Source: Hyparrhenia diplandra (taxonomy: Eukaryota; Streptophyta; Magnoliopsida; Poales; Poaceae). From it: a stretch of DNA of 64,000 nt. Shown piece after piece: positions 1-12,119 of the stretch. Positions within the stretch are counted from its first letter, which is position 1. Each line of letters starts with the position of its first letter. The notes under the pieces are model-generated. The model worked only from the letters and a program-made list of their open reading frames with translations, was not told the DNA's origin and searched no databases. The stretch lies in assembly GCA_015847255.1 (NCBI GenBank), contig JADLZK010007840.1:824001-888000 (forward strand), given 5' to 3'. The position numbers and the translations under genes were made by a program.

Positions 1-1030
1 CGTTGTTCCTCAGTTAGTCAACCTCCACCAATGGAGCCAGTAGCGCGATGATGCCGCGTGCAAGGCGTGGATTTGTTAAAAACAGTACTATCTGGCAGTA
101 AAATAAAATGTAGCCTTCCAATGAAAAATAGACAAAATGTTGGAATACCATGACAGTACAAACAAATGAGAAGGAAATACAAGTATATTTCTAGAAAACT
201 CCAAAGCAATAATTCTATCATTGAAAGTGTATCCACGACATTAATATTATCATATTATTCTTGACAAATGAAAATAAATTACTAGCATTATTTTCTACTC
301 TTCTCTAGAAAATATAAATGTGAAAGCACTCTTAGAAACTTTATTGTTGACAAATGCACATATACCTAACTACCTATCACCCAGGCAGCATATAAAGATG
401 CTCCATCCTTGGCATGCTTCAACTCCATCAACTTTTGCTCGTTATCACCTTTCCTTTGCGTATGATGACACAATCGAAAGAGAGGGCTTAGCAATTTGTG
501 GCTATACTAGGGGAATCTCCCCAGCGTTGCTCTTGGAATTTAAAAAACTGCAAACGATCATAAGAGAGGATTTCATGATATCGTCTCTGCACAATAGTAA
601 ATCTTATTATAGAATTCCTGGCCCGCCGACGTTGCTTTTCTAGACCGTAGTAAAATTCTTTTTGTATTTTTTTCATTCAATTGATAGAAGTAAAGATTCA
701 TTGTTTTTCTCCCTTGCAACCCGTACATCCATACGCACACCACCGAGAGTGTGCGAGCTCCAAAGTAAAAAGCACCGACATGCAAACATGACAAAATCAA
801 ATCAAAAGGTAATGTCAAATTATCTGCTGTGATGTCGTTCATGTACTTCTACATTTACTCACCTTTTAATTTAGTAGTAAGTACTATTTAGTAGTAAAAT
901 GCGTATTACATAATATTAAATTAAATTTAGAAGTTATAGTATTTAGTAGTAGTAATAGAAGTAATCCGTAGTGGAATTATGCAAGCTATAGGAGTAATCC
1001 TTCTGATGTTTTTGTTATAGTTGATTGTGT
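1..1030. other. Intergenic, no gene recognised
   Basis: AT-rich sequence without a protein I recognise. The open frames are short and lack family motifs. It holds only one short relative (about 365-430) of the TATA/leader-like segment that recurs through the first 7 kb. Confidence 0.6.
365..440 (+). repeat. TATA/leader-like repeat, copy 1 (short)
   Basis: The stretch 'gcatataaagatgctccatccttggca' (split here: gcatataaagatgctcc, then atccttggca) matches the leader-like segments near 3390, 3455, 5985 and 6755. In those copies a TATAAG-type box is followed directly by a 'gctccatcc' block. Only this short core is preserved. No coding frame is attached. Confidence 0.4.
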
Positions 1031-1039
1031 TTTTTTCTT

Positions 1040-1260
1040 TAAAACAGAAAAAAAAAAGCACCGGAGGGAGTGGGATAACAGCCAAGAACACGGTGGTGGA
1101 GGCTGCAGCATCAGCCGGCACTGGAGGGTACAGGCGGACACCGGCTGGAAGCACATCTCCGAGTTGGAGCACCTCATCGTGCCTCCGTCGTGGCCATCTC
1201 TGAGCAGCAAGTACAGGCTGCGACACGCACGGAACTGGATGGCCCATGTGGTAGCAAGCT
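1040..1260 (+). other. GC-rich exon-like remnant, unidentified
   Basis: An island clearly richer in GC than its surroundings. One plus-strand frame (about 1140-1245) reads without stops through a segment containing WKHISELEHLIVPPSWPS and then KYRLRHARNW, which looks like protein-coding sequence, but I do not recognise the family. Upstream the frame is broken, so this is probably an exon remnant. It could also be cargo of an unrecognised transposon. Confidence 0.2.
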
Positions 1261-1599
1261 CCAGCAGGTTTTGTATATATACACGATCGACCAGTTGAGA
1301 GATGTGCAGTGATGACAGCGAAGATGTAGGGGCGAGTGCAAAATTAAGTGGACACCATCGACTTTGATTGCCTGCTCCCTTCGTGTTCTTGGCTGTTGGC
1401 CTTCCTCTCTAGCCTTTTTTCGTGAGGGAGGGTGGGGCAGTCAAGGGGCGGTGAAGAGCATTGTAGGGGAGGGAGGAGGCGGGCGGCCTTGATGATAAAA
1501 CGAATAGGCTGCTCAGCTATGCAGGAGTTACTAATGACGTGGACCAATCACAGGGCTGAGAACTCTCTAAGGATTGCTAGTGGGGAGCTCCTATATAGG

Positions 1600-1830
1600 A
1601 GTTATAGATATGGGGATGATTTCCAGTTATGTATGGGGATAGGACGTACTGGGACAGAAGAGAGGGATCAAACAAACCAACGAAGGCTTTGTAACAGACA
1701 CGATCTCGTCTATGGCAAACAAGCTGCTTATCCTAATGAGGCTAGTCGCCCAGCGATTTGCATTGACTGCAATGGAATCAAACAAGCGTGTACGCCGTCT
1801 TGCCATATTCAACGAGGTTGTGAACTTCAA
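1600..1830 (+). repeat. TATA/leader-like repeat family, body copy
   Basis: Contains 'gggataggacgtactggga' followed by 'cagaagagaggg', related to 'gggatgggacgcactagga' at about 6178, 'gggatgggatgcaccggga' at about 3543, and the block at about 6905. The later part ('agacacgatctcgtctatgg', then 'cagcgatttgca') recurs near 3760 and 6230. The segment lacks a TATA core of its own. An ATG frame at 1712-2125 runs through it but has no recognisable domain. Confidence 0.45.
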
Positions 1831-1859
1831 TCAGGCAGGTCACAGGAGAGATGGTGATG

Positions 1860-3330
1860 TCAAAGCAGGAAAAGATGGCGGCGTTGTTTCTCGGCCGGTC
1901 CTCTATAGAAATCCTGTTGAACGTAAAAACCCGGGGGCAGACTATTCAGATATGCTTATGTTCAACGAGGCCATCAGTGCTTTAGGCTTGGTTCAGATTT
2001 CTCTCAAAGACCAACAATTTACTTCAATTAACAAGCAACTTCCGCTGTTGTTAGACAGACTTGATTGTTTTTTACAGTGCCTGGCTGCACAATCGCTTAT
2101 CCTAAAGCTAATGTTTTTACCTTGACAATGGAGACTCCAGACCATGTCCCATGCCTTGTTCAGTATCTCCACAGCGATTCCAGAGGTACACATTTTCAGA
2201 TTCGAAACTACTGGTTACAGCATGAGGATTTCATGAATCAATTAAGTTCAGTTATAGTTGTTCTCTCCTTTCCAGCTCACTGATCCAGCAAATAATATTT
2301 TAGCCAGATTTAAGAACTTAAGAAGAGTTCTCAAGAATACTTTATTTCATAATTATAAGTTCTAGTAGGGGATAAAACCTAAACCCTAAACCCTAAACCC
2401 TAAACCCCTCATGTTTTACTTCAAAAAAACTCCATAGTGGATTTGGTTGCGCAAATTATTATCTCTCCTCCAGTGCCACTCCGCTATATGTCTCTATCTC
2501 TTCACAGCAGCTCTTGTGCGTGGGTTTTAGACAAAGGATGAAAGGGCCAGGAAAAGTTGGGGCCTATATTTTTTAAGCACGGTGGGACAAATTTTGTTTT
2601 CTTTCCCTGAGCTTTCACCATATGGTACTCTTTTCTGAAATAATAATTCTTCCACTCCAAAATAAATGTATTGTAGAACAAATGTCGGTGGTCACCGATA
2701 AACGAGAATATCGGATATATCAAAAATTTATCGGCGATACAAATAAAATTTCGGACAAAATTTAGACAAAAAATAACTCATTTTATTTAGGAAAACACAT
2801 AGATCACATTTAACACAAAAACTAAATAAAATATTATCAATTGCCTATTCAATGAGTAATACAACGACACGGCTGGAGCATGCGAGTGTGTTACGGCGGT
2901 GGTAACTTCAACCTAGAAGAGAAGAGAAGAGAAATGAAGCATGGATTAATTGGGTGGGGCTTTGGGGTCTACCGTGTGGACAAAATCTAGAATTTTCAAA
3001 ATTTCAGGGCCGATAACCGTAAACGGGATATTTCGGAAATTTCGGATTTTTCGGGACCGAGAATTTTTTTCACAGCAGTCAGTCAATAATTGTAGTAATG
3101 GATGTGATTCGATAACTATAAATGTGAATATGTGTCAGTATATGTAAAATATCCAATTCTCTTTTTTATCCATCAACACACATGCCACTGCACGGGATCT
3201 CAAAATCCATAAGCATTAGAAGTTCTTGATTAGTTTGATCCAACAGAAAAATACATCAGTCTCATGACACACATTTTAAATCTAACAGTTTGTTAGTCTT
3301 ATTGATACAGGGAAAAAAAAATCATGGTTG
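1860..3330. other. Intergenic; hAT-like low-complexity patch
   Basis: No gene recognised. From about 2690 to 3070 there are scattered 'accgataaac', 'tttcgg' and 'ccgtaaacggg' motifs on both sides of an AT-rich core. This resembles degraded non-autonomous hAT-type elements, but I cannot define ends or a target duplication. Confidence 0.3.
2378..2406 (+). repeat. Interstitial telomere-type repeat
   Basis: About four uninterrupted units of the plant telomere heptamer (CCCTAAA in register) followed by 'cccc'. It lies far from any chromosome end as judged by the genes around it. Short tracts like this also occur in plant promoters and 5' leaders (telo-boxes), but no gene follows here. Confidence 0.8.
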
Positions 3331-3369
3331 CCAAAACAAAAATATATATTTCGTAGCCCATGCATACAT

Positions 3370-3860
3370 GTACATATTTATGGCTGCAACATATATAAGC
3401 AGCTCCATCCTTGGTACACTACTATCAATATGCCTTTGCAAAAATGTAGCTGGTGCATTATAAGCAGCTCCATCCTTGGACGAAAGCCACGAAAATTCTC
3501 ATCTTCCTAATTCATAACCATCACTGACAGTCCCCTGCGTATCGGGATGGGATGCACCGGGATAGAAAAGAGTATTCCCAAGCACGAATTTTCAAATTAA
3601 GGAAGCCTCTAAGTAGAGATTCTAACCGCCTGTGCAAGAGCTTGAGAAGAACAGTGTGCGAATGATGGTCGGCCATGCTAGCGTGTGGGTACAGGCTCAC
3701 ACACAGGAGCTGCTGAGCGGTTGGAAGTATCTTCGTCACCAGCTGCCCAACCTCACGAGTCTGATCGGCCAGCGATTTGCATATATTGCAGTGTAACCCA
3801 GCATGTATGCTGTCTTGCTATATATGAAGAGGACTGCAGACTATGAGGAAGCAGGGAGTT
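3370..3860 (+). repeat. TATA/leader-like repeat, copy 2 (duplicated core)
   Basis: The core 'tataagcagctccatccttgg' occurs twice, about 60 bases apart (3395-3415 and 3457-3477; each quoted here as tataagcagctcc + atccttgg). The body 'gggatgggatgcaccggga' plus 'tagaaaagag' follows at 3543, and then 'cagcgatttgcatat' at 3770, which corresponds to the copy at 1600-1830. The order TATA core, then about 100-150 bases, then the 'gatgcacc..ag.aaaagag' block is the same in the copies at 5970 and 6745. No conserved reading frame links the copies. Confidence 0.55.
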
Positions 3861-3869
3861 GGTAGTTCA

Positions 3870-5960
3870 GCCACCAAAGTAGTTTGGTATCAAGAAACTA
3901 GTCATCGGCCAAGTATATCTAATTTCACGAGAGCCTGAAACAACCAAGGAAATGTGTCAATAAAAGTTTTGTGTGTTGCTTCCTTAACGCTGATATTGCA
4001 ATCTCTCGACATGCTTGGGACTCCTCTTTTCTATAAACTCTATGAAATGGTCTAACAAATAAATCATAGCACTCCACATGCTGTGGATTTGAAATTGCAA
4101 GTCACGAGAAGAGTCTGCCACCCACAGGCAGTAGGAGCAAGTCATGCCTTGCCGTGGTGCCAAGCTGCGTAACCTGCCTCCACCCATGCCCTCAGAGCTC
4201 ATGCCCGCTGCCAGTTGGAGGAACAACAAACACGCGAAGCAACAACGGACCGATTGGAGATGAGTGTACTGTACACTTTACATATAACATTATCCTCAAT
4301 GGTTTGCGTCACATAATTGTCAATTAGGCTAAGAATGAGTGTGACACACACCCTGTATTCTGTGTGATATAACTGCGCCCACGCGTCCTGTGAGTTCTGT
4401 AATACACCCTCAGTCTATGTATCGGTGCAGGTTATATAGTGACCATTGTAGCAACGTACTCAATGTAGTCTCGGTAGCTCACACATGTGTATATCATTAT
4501 GCAACATGCTCTCAGTGTCCAACATATATGGAGGACAGGTGAATAATCAATGAGAGCGTAAAATATCTTTTTGCTTATCATTACACCCTATATATAGCTA
4601 GCTGCTCACACCTTGAACGGGCTATGATCTGAAATCACTTGCTTTTCCTGCTTCAACACAGACAGTAATATCCAAAATAACGAGGAGGTGTTGGTGAGCA
4701 CAACAATATAACATGGCAATGGGAATTAAGTGCTGGCCCGGCCATGAAAGGATTCTAACTAGTGGGGTTGGGATGCTTCGGGAGCTTTAGGTCCAGCCTG
4801 CTTCTGGCACATTGAGCCAGAATGCATCCTTACATATATATTGTTGTAAATGGGTAAAATATTTAATTGTACTAAATGGGTTAAAGTAGACTTATATTGC
4901 AATTAGCAGTAGAGGGTTTTAGGTGGAGCTAGGTCCGTAGCTCTTTTAACCCGACCTCTTTATAAAAGAAAGAAGGCTTCTCATCTAGACCAAGAGGAAA
5001 GAGAGACAACCCAACCACATAGTGATTGGCTCGCAGGTGGTGCTGCCGATTTAGCCCACGCCTAGGGCTGCCGATGTCGTGGTTTCAGGAAGGAGCACCC
5101 ATAAGCATGTCCTGGGACGTAGACATCGACTGAACCTTACTATCAAAATTTTAAGTCTCTTCTTGTCTAATCTTCTATGAGCTTTGCTTTGGTAGATCCC
5201 TACAATCGCTTCAGTGTTAGGCACCAGTGTCACAAAAATCGGAATCAAAGTTGTATTATTGTTTTCAGGATCATAGGAATCGTCGAGGAAAGCGATCAAG
5301 GCCCATGGTTGGTCAACGGTACAGTTTGAGGTGGGATCTTGGGTGGCCAAGCTGCATAGGCAACTTTAGTTTGCACTCACTTTCTTCACTATTCAAGATA
5401 TTGTATTTTCTTATTAAAGAATTACATGTGTATAAAAGTTTTGTTGTGAAAATAGTACATACTGATTTGCTTTTTATAATGTATATACAATCATCTGAAA
5501 TAACAACACGATTTGTATTTGAAAGTGTGTTGCTGACATTGGTAAACGAATCTTAAAGATAATATTTTTCTTAAATGTTGAAATATATAAATATATATTT
5601 ATAGCGCTCTTCCATGAGACCTCTATGAAAAGAACAACATAACGAACACCTATTTTAAATCGCTTTTTATATATTAAAAAGTATATTTGAATTTGGTAAT
5701 TTAGAAACATGTAGTGTATGATCTATTCTCGGACTATAAAGCAACTCGTGTAGTCCAATAATTAATGTCAAGAAGGATAGATGACTAGGTAAAGTAGCAA
5801 ACGAGCAAGCAATATACGATCTGTGTTACTGAAAAGGAGGATATGCGCAATTGACATTTCACGTTTAAAGTAGTAGTGGAATCTTTTGTACTGTACGTTC
5901 CTCAAAAAACATAAATTGGAAGCACGTTACAAATTTAAGAGTAGTACAGTAGAACAAATG
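3870..5960. other. Intergenic; nothing firmly identified
   Basis: No gene recognised. The part from about 4840 to 5350 begins with TG, is moderately GC-rich and encodes a minus-strand 99-residue frame without known motifs. It resembles an LTR or solo-LTR remnant, but there is no primer-binding site, paired LTR or clear target duplication. Confidence 0.4.
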
Positions 5961-5969
5961 TTCGTAGCT

Positions 5970-6330
5970 ACCTATCACGCCCATCCATCTTATATAAGAA
6001 GCTCCACCAGCTTAGCTCGCTCTCCTTGCCACACGCTTCCAACCACAAACATTTCCTGCTAGCCTCTTTTCCTTAGCATACAAACACAAAATTAACAACT
6101 TTCATGGGATGGTTTGAAGAGTGCTCAGCAAATTCTTCTACCTAAGAACCATTGGCGAGGTCCGGGTTATTACTTAGGGATGGGACGCACTAGGATAGAA
6201 AAGAGGAGTACGACAATCAGAGCGGGTATTTCTGACAGATATGGTCTCGTTGATCACAACTGCTAACCCAGCTGCATGCCGAATTTCACGAAGTTAACCA
6301 GCCTGCTATGGGACAATGAAACGGGATCGA
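5970..6330 (+). repeat. TATA/leader-like repeat, copy 3
   Basis: Starts with 'cttatataagaagctccacc' (TATA core), followed by a C-rich leader-like stretch and a short ATG frame at about 6103 that stops after roughly a dozen codons. The body block 'gggatgggacgcactagga' is at about 6178 and 'agatatggtctcgttgat' at about 6238. The layout, TATA box then about 120 bases of leader-like sequence, looks like a core promoter, but the downstream part carries no preserved gene. Confidence 0.5.
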
Positions 6331-6739
6331 TCTGCATTTCAGGGCAGGGATGTGATGACGACGAACCATCAAAACCACAGAGAGCGAAAAGACGACCCCA
6401 CAAGACCATGTAATGCAGGGTGTTTGTATTCGTAGGGCAACTAATATTTAACTACCAGCTCAATATAGAGGCACAACACAAGAGCACATAGCAGATTAAA
6501 GCGATCTATGTGGACGTAACGAATCACATGAATATTTGTACTAAACATCATTTAATTATGCTTCTCTTTTTTTATATATCCATCAATTCACATGCTATAT
6601 TGCACGGATTTGGCTAACAGAAAATTACAATCTCACGATGTGATGAATCTAATTTTGTATCTAATAGTTTTAAAGTTTATTGATATGTGGATTGTTAAGG
6701 GAGGAAACTTCATGATTGACGAAATGTATATAAATACAT

Positions 6740-7110
6740 ATTTATAATATTTATCACTGCAACCTATAAGAAGCTCCATCCCCTGGCACAATGCCACTAC
6801 ACATTTCCTTTGCATACCGAACACAACTAACTTTTAAAGGATGGTGGAAGAAAGCCAGGAAAATTCATCCGCCTTATTCTTCATAACCATCATGATGATG
6901 CCTGTGTATTGGAATCGAATGCACCGAGGTAGAAAAGTGGAGAGTCTGAAGCATGAATTTCAAATTAAGGGAGAGACTTGATCAGTTAGTTCTGTCTCTT
7001 ATGCAGGTGGAGTCTCAAATAAGTAGAGACTCGAGCACCATAGCTTGTCGACTCAAAATTATTTAGTTAATTCAGGCAATAGGTTAGCTTCAAATGTTTT
7101 AGGAAGACAG
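6740..7110 (+). repeat. TATA/leader-like repeat, copy 4
   Basis: Core 'cctataagaagctccatccc' at about 6763. A block nearly identical to the one near 3485-3500 ('gaaagccaggaaaattcatc' against 'gaaagccacgaaaattctca') comes next, and then the body 'gaatgcaccgaggtagaaaa' at about 6911. The tail from about 6920 also belongs to segmental duplication copy 1 and recurs at about 9285. Confidence 0.5.
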
Positions 7111-8760
7111 TTATCCCCATAGGCAACTATCTGATGATGATTCTCAGAAGAAGTGAAGTAGAGCATGCTCGATCTGAAGAGTGAAGACTGTGATCGATCT
7201 ATGCATCATCCCCAGTTTCTGTGGCGTGTTTGGTTGATCCCATTTGATGTTTCCCATAAACAGCTGATTTTTCTTGGGATGGTTGCAATTTTGCTGAAAG
7301 TCTTGTCTTATGTGGGCTCCTTGCTTCGTTACACCCTGCGGTGGTGCCTTTGGAGATTCTTTAGCCGTCTTTTTGATACTTTGGTAGCTCTGTGTCTGTC
7401 TTGTCTATGTTCAGGTCCTTGTATTTCCGTTTTCTTTAATGGAAATGGGGAACACCCTCGGATTGGGGAAAAAAATCCCCATAGGGAACTCAATTACCTT
7501 GCCTCATGATATTGCAACTTGCAAGCATCAAACATCATTCTAAGTGTGCTTGAATTTTACTCTCTGTTCTTGTTCTTCTTTTGATAGAGGCTTCTGTTTT
7601 CTTATTTCTCGGTGAAAGAATTAAGCCTTCAACCAACAACTATGGCATGCATCTCCATTATGCAATATGTATTTCTTATTGTAGTGTCAGGGTCTGTGGA
7701 TAGGAGGAGATTTCATCACTTGTTTATAATCTTGAAACAATAATCGTTGCTCACCTTTTTTTTTTTTGAGAAAATCGTTGCTTACCTTAAGAGTGCACAG
7801 TCAGTTATGATTCTATAACTTATTAAGCTTCGTACATCTTTCACGCAAAAGATGATAAAATAGTATATTTAGGATTTCATTATAAGTACCACCGCCCCAA
7901 AAAAGTGATCCTCTGGACATCAACATGGAGTTGTTGAAGTATAAGTGAATTTTCCACTATTTTCCATCACCGGGCATGAAAGGGATACCACACCATGTTA
8001 GATCAAGATCAACAAGCATAACTTATCACTGTCGGTTGTTCAAATCCGGCAGTCATATTATAACTAGCAATGATAGTGTTCAAACCCAACATTTTTCATT
8101 TAATTGCAGCCCCACTCGTCTGCATCCTCTCTTCTCTCTTCTCTAGGCGCTATTGGGGGGCAACACTGGGAGCGGAATCTGCTAGTTCGTGAGGAGGGAA
8201 GATTTGAATAGCTTTATGGGCTATTGCTCGGCTTGAAATTTAAATTGGGCTGAAATGTTTTGGCCCGTTCAATTTTTATCTCAGACCGAGCCAAAACTGA
8301 TGAATCACACCGAAATTCAGTGACATAAAGGGACTATATTTGTTTCTGTTCTTTTGGACCTCAACGTACACAATCCATTACCAATCAATGGTCAATATAA
8401 GGAGATTGGTCAAGAGTGAAAGCCTAATGAATCGGTGAAATGAGCATACCTGAGTTGGTTGGATTCAGCCTTTCAAAGACGCTCATAGGGGGGAAGTGAG
8501 TATGTGTACATACTTATTTCTGAATCTATACTACGATGATTCGCAAAAAAAAATTATGTAACAGCATAATATGTTTTGGCGATCCTTTGTCTCTCCTTGT
8601 CACGTGCAGCTGATCAAGCCACGAAAAGCGGATCACGGTGCAAGGTTATGTAGCCATACACTTTGCTAGTACATACTACGTACACGTGTCGCCACAAGCA
8701 AGAAAATAGCTAGGAAAGCCACGAATCCGATCCTACACACGCGCGTGCCTGCATGGATTT
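6890..8760 (+). repeat. Segmental duplication, copy 1
   Basis: Direct repeat of about 1.9 kb whose second copy is spread over 9280-12760. Matching anchors, in the same order, include 'accgaggtagaaaag' (6919 and 9282), 'attgcaacttgcaagcatca' (7510 and 9445), 'attaagccttcaaccaacaa' (7620 and 10200), 'agtaccaccgcccc' (7886 and 10636), 'taggcgctattgg' (8144 and 10950), and 'cgtgcctgcatgg' (8742 and 12740). Neither copy carries a gene I recognise. Copy 1 is the compact version. Confidence 0.75.
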
Positions 8761-8879
8761 ATATATTTTTTTGAGAATTGCATGGCTTTATATTTTTGCA
8801 TCACACCTTGAAAATTCAAGTCTTGTTGTATGCTAATATGGACTTTAATTTCCCATGACGACAAATCTACCTTGTTACT

Positions 8880-9060
8880 TTATTTTTGGTGAGCATCCAA
8901 CAGTGCTATGAACAGTACCCGTGGATGAACAGTACCGGGTCCCATCCAAGACTCATTTACACTGCTCATCCACAGTACCGGGTTCACTGTTCCATAATGG
9001 GTTTATTACTGTTCACAAGGGACCCGTTACTGTTTTGCCGGATTTTACTGTTTATCCATA
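8880..9060 (+). repeat. Cluster of 'acagtacc/tactgtt' motifs
   Basis: Many short 'acagtaccgggt', 'aacagtacc' and 'ttactgtt' words occur in both orientations over about 170 bases, followed by long T-runs at 9067-9085 and 9107-9115. Such clusters are common in short grass repeats. I cannot assign it to a named family. Confidence 0.35.
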
Positions 9061-9503
9061 TAACACAGTTTTTTTTTTTTTTTTTTGCTTTTCCTTTTTC
9101 CCCTGCTTTTTTTTTCCCTTCCGCGAAGCTGGGCGACCCTCTAGTGTCATCTAAATTTCTCATGACTCTGACACATGTAATGGTCGGTCAATTTCTCTCT
9201 TATCTTCACAACCTTTGTATCATAAATATTATAATTTTCTGTGTCAAGCTTTTTAGGTATGGAGGGAGTATCTAATTGTTTTACCGAGGTAGAAAAGAGG
9301 AGAGTATAAGTATGAATTTCAAAATAAGGCAGAGACATGATCTGTTAGTTCTGTCTCTAGTGCAAGTGGACTCTCAAATGAGTAGAGACTTCAAATGTTT
9401 TAGAGACAGTTATCCATAGGCAACTCAATTAACTCGCCTCATGGTATTGCAACTTGCAAGCATCAGACATCATTCTCAGTGTGCTTCAATTCTACTCTGT
9501 GTC

Positions 9504-9765
9504 ACTACTACAGAAGTCAACATTAGGGGCGGTTTTAGATGGACATTAGGGGCGGTTTTCCAACCGCCCCTAAACAAGCGCACCTAATGTTAAATGCCGA
9601 CATTAGGGGCGGTTGGAAAAACCGCCCCTAATGTCTCAACATTAGGGGCGGCTCCTGTTTGAGCCGCCCCTAATGTGGATATAGCAAGGGTGGTTCTACT
9701 CATCACAAACCGCCCCTAATGTCTATAACTGTAGGGGCGGTTCATCTAAAACCGCCCCTAGTGTT
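9504..9765 (+). mobile_element. CACTA-type terminus with subterminal repeats
   Basis: Begins CACTACTACAGAAG, a CACTA-type end. It is followed by at least eight copies, in both orientations, of 'cattaggggcggtt' / 'aaccgcccctaatg'. Such arrays bind transposase at the ends of CACTA elements. I could not find the partner terminus (an inverted TAGTAGTG end) before homology to copy 1 of the segmental duplication resumes near 10190, so the element looks truncated or its other end is degraded. Confidence 0.55.
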
Positions 9766-11351
9766 GAATTTCACACCAAAAAATATAAATATATAATTCA
9801 CAGATTCAATTAATAATTCACATAATATCTCCATACTTCAAATAAACATATATGCATCATGCAAAACTCACATACTTCAACGTACAATTCACATAACATA
9901 CAAAGATGTCGAGAGACAAGCATGCATCTATTTAAAACCACTGAATCACTTTGAATAAATAAAATAGGAGGCAACAGCTGCACAGTTTCATTCACTGGAC
10001 ACTATACATGATGCTCGTTTACTCGAAAAATAATAACGGCATGATCCATGACTGAACAAACTCCTAAGTAACCGAATATCTTGACTCATAGGTCACAACG
10101 ACATAAAAAAATAACTGACTGAAATGTCTGACTCGAAAAAAGTAGCAGTAGCATGATCCATGTCTTGGCGATATATGCATTTTTTTTCTTGGCGAAAGAA
10201 TTAAGCCTTCAACCAACAACAATGACTTGCATCTCCATTATGCAATATATATTTCTTACTGTAGTGTTTCAGGGTATGTGGATAGGAGCAGGAGCATGTC
10301 CTACAAGTCAGTGGCGGATCCAGGGGCTGCCGGGATGCTGCCCCCGGGTAATTAAGGTTGATTTCTCTGTAATTACTCTCGGTAGTTTGGCCTTTAAAAT
10401 ACCATTAAATCACTTGATTTTCATTAACTCTCTATTAATTATCCCCCCTGATGAGAGCCCAACCTGGCCCGCCCTTGCCTACAACAATAAGCATGAACAG
10501 TTCAGCACCTGCTTTTTAATCTTGAAACAATAATCGTTGTTTGCCTTAAGAATGCACACTCAACTATGATTTCGTGACTTATTAAACTTTGTACATTGTT
10601 CACGCAAAAGATTCTAATTTCCGATTTCAATATAAGTACCACCGCCCCATAAAGTGATGCTATGGACATAAACTTGAACCTGTTGAAGTATAAGTGAATT
10701 TTCCACCATTTCTACCACTGGTATAGAAAAGGATACCACTACTAGATGGTTAGATAAAAATCGACAAGCATAAATTGTCACCGTCAGCAATTCAAATCTG
10801 ACAGTGATAGCCTCCTAGTCCTAGTCACTATCGGTTGCTTCGACATCGAGCGAGACCACTAGTTTTACTAGATTATTATTACTGTTAGTTCATATTAAAA
10901 CTAGCACTGATAATGTTGGAGACCCCACTCATTCGCATCCTCTCTTCTCTAGGCGCTATTGGAGGCAACACTAGGAGCGGAAGCTGCTAGCTCGTGAGGA
11001 ACTAGCTCGTGAGGAGGGAGGGTAGCTTTGTGGGCTATTGCTGACTCCTAGAATGGGCTTGAAATTTAAATTGGGCTAAAAAAATATGTTGGCCCGTTAA
11101 ATTTTATCTTAGACTGGGCCAAAACCTGATGAGTCACACTGAAATTCAGTGGTATACACTACCAGAATATTGAATTGTCTTGGACTATATTTGTTTCTCT
11201 TCTTTTAGACCTCAACGTACATAATCCTTTACCATGTATGGTAAATATAAGGTATTTTCATAATTTCTAGCTAAACCAAATAACGGTAACCGTCTGTACG
11301 GCTGAACGCGTTGCTAAGAAACTAACGCTTCGATGGAATATATTGGACCAT

Positions 11352-11750
11352 ATATTTCCTCGCTCCATCTCACAACATTCTTCATCACGCGCCACACCTA
11401 CGATGTCCACTCGCAACAACCACCTCCACCGAGACGGCGAGCCTCCTCATCGCCGCCGGGATCTCGCTGCTCGCCGGTGCTGATGGCTGCCTTGCTGGAC
11501 CCGCCTAGCCTGCCTGCCGGACACCTCGCCGTCGCCCCCTCCCATACCATATTTCCTCACTCTGTCTCGCAACATTCTTCATCGCGCTCCGCACTTGTGA
11601 TGTCCGCTAGCAACGTCAACCTCCACCGAGTCGGCGAGCCTCCTCATCGCTACTGGGGTCTGGCTGCTCGCCGGGGCTGCTGGCTGCCTGGCTGGACCTG
11701 CCCAGCCTGCCTACCGGGCCACTCATCGACCCCCTCCCGATCCGCTAGTC
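11352..11750 (+). repeat. 197-bp GC-rich tandem duplication
   Basis: Two units, about 11352-11550 and 11551-11750, share blocks in the same order: 'atttcctc', 'caacattcttcatc', 'cctccaccgag', 'ggcgagcctcctcatcgc', 'ctgctcgccgg', 'gacccgcctagcctgcct' / 'gacctgcccagcctgcct', and 'ccccctccc'. The offset is 197 bases. It reads as an open frame on the plus strand (11333-11776) only because it is GC-rich. I see no domain, and it may be captured exon sequence. Confidence 0.65.
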
Positions 11751-12119
11751 GGCGTCATCACGGAGCCACTTGCTAGTGCCCACCCTGACCATGTTGTTGG
11801 CAGCAATGAGCCGCTCGCCGACGCCGGCTCGGGGCGAGCCACACAGTCCCCTGTCCTGTTTTTGTTGTTCTATTAGAGGTGCACTAAAGTTAGATTCTTT
11901 GTACTAGGACAGTAGCAGGGGCGGAGCCACTTTTGGTGGCTATGGATGCCCAGGCAGCCATAAAATTTTGAAAAATTCACTTTGAGGAACAGATTTTCAC
12001 TATTGTTTGAGATTAAAATATTATATCTACAAGAGTCAGGCAACCCCCCCCCCCACCACCCCCCACACACACACACCCCACCACCACTATTTTGATTAGG
12101 CGTGTCCATATGGATCCCT

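Noticed and set aside
4840..5350. Possible copia-type LTR
   Set aside because: It starts with TG and has LTR-like composition, but no second LTR, primer-binding site, polypurine tract or target duplication could be found.
7165..7509. 114-codon frame with a hydrophobic stretch
   Set aside because: It lies in segmental duplication copy 1, and I found no counterpart frame in copy 2. No recognisable motif, so it is probably chance.
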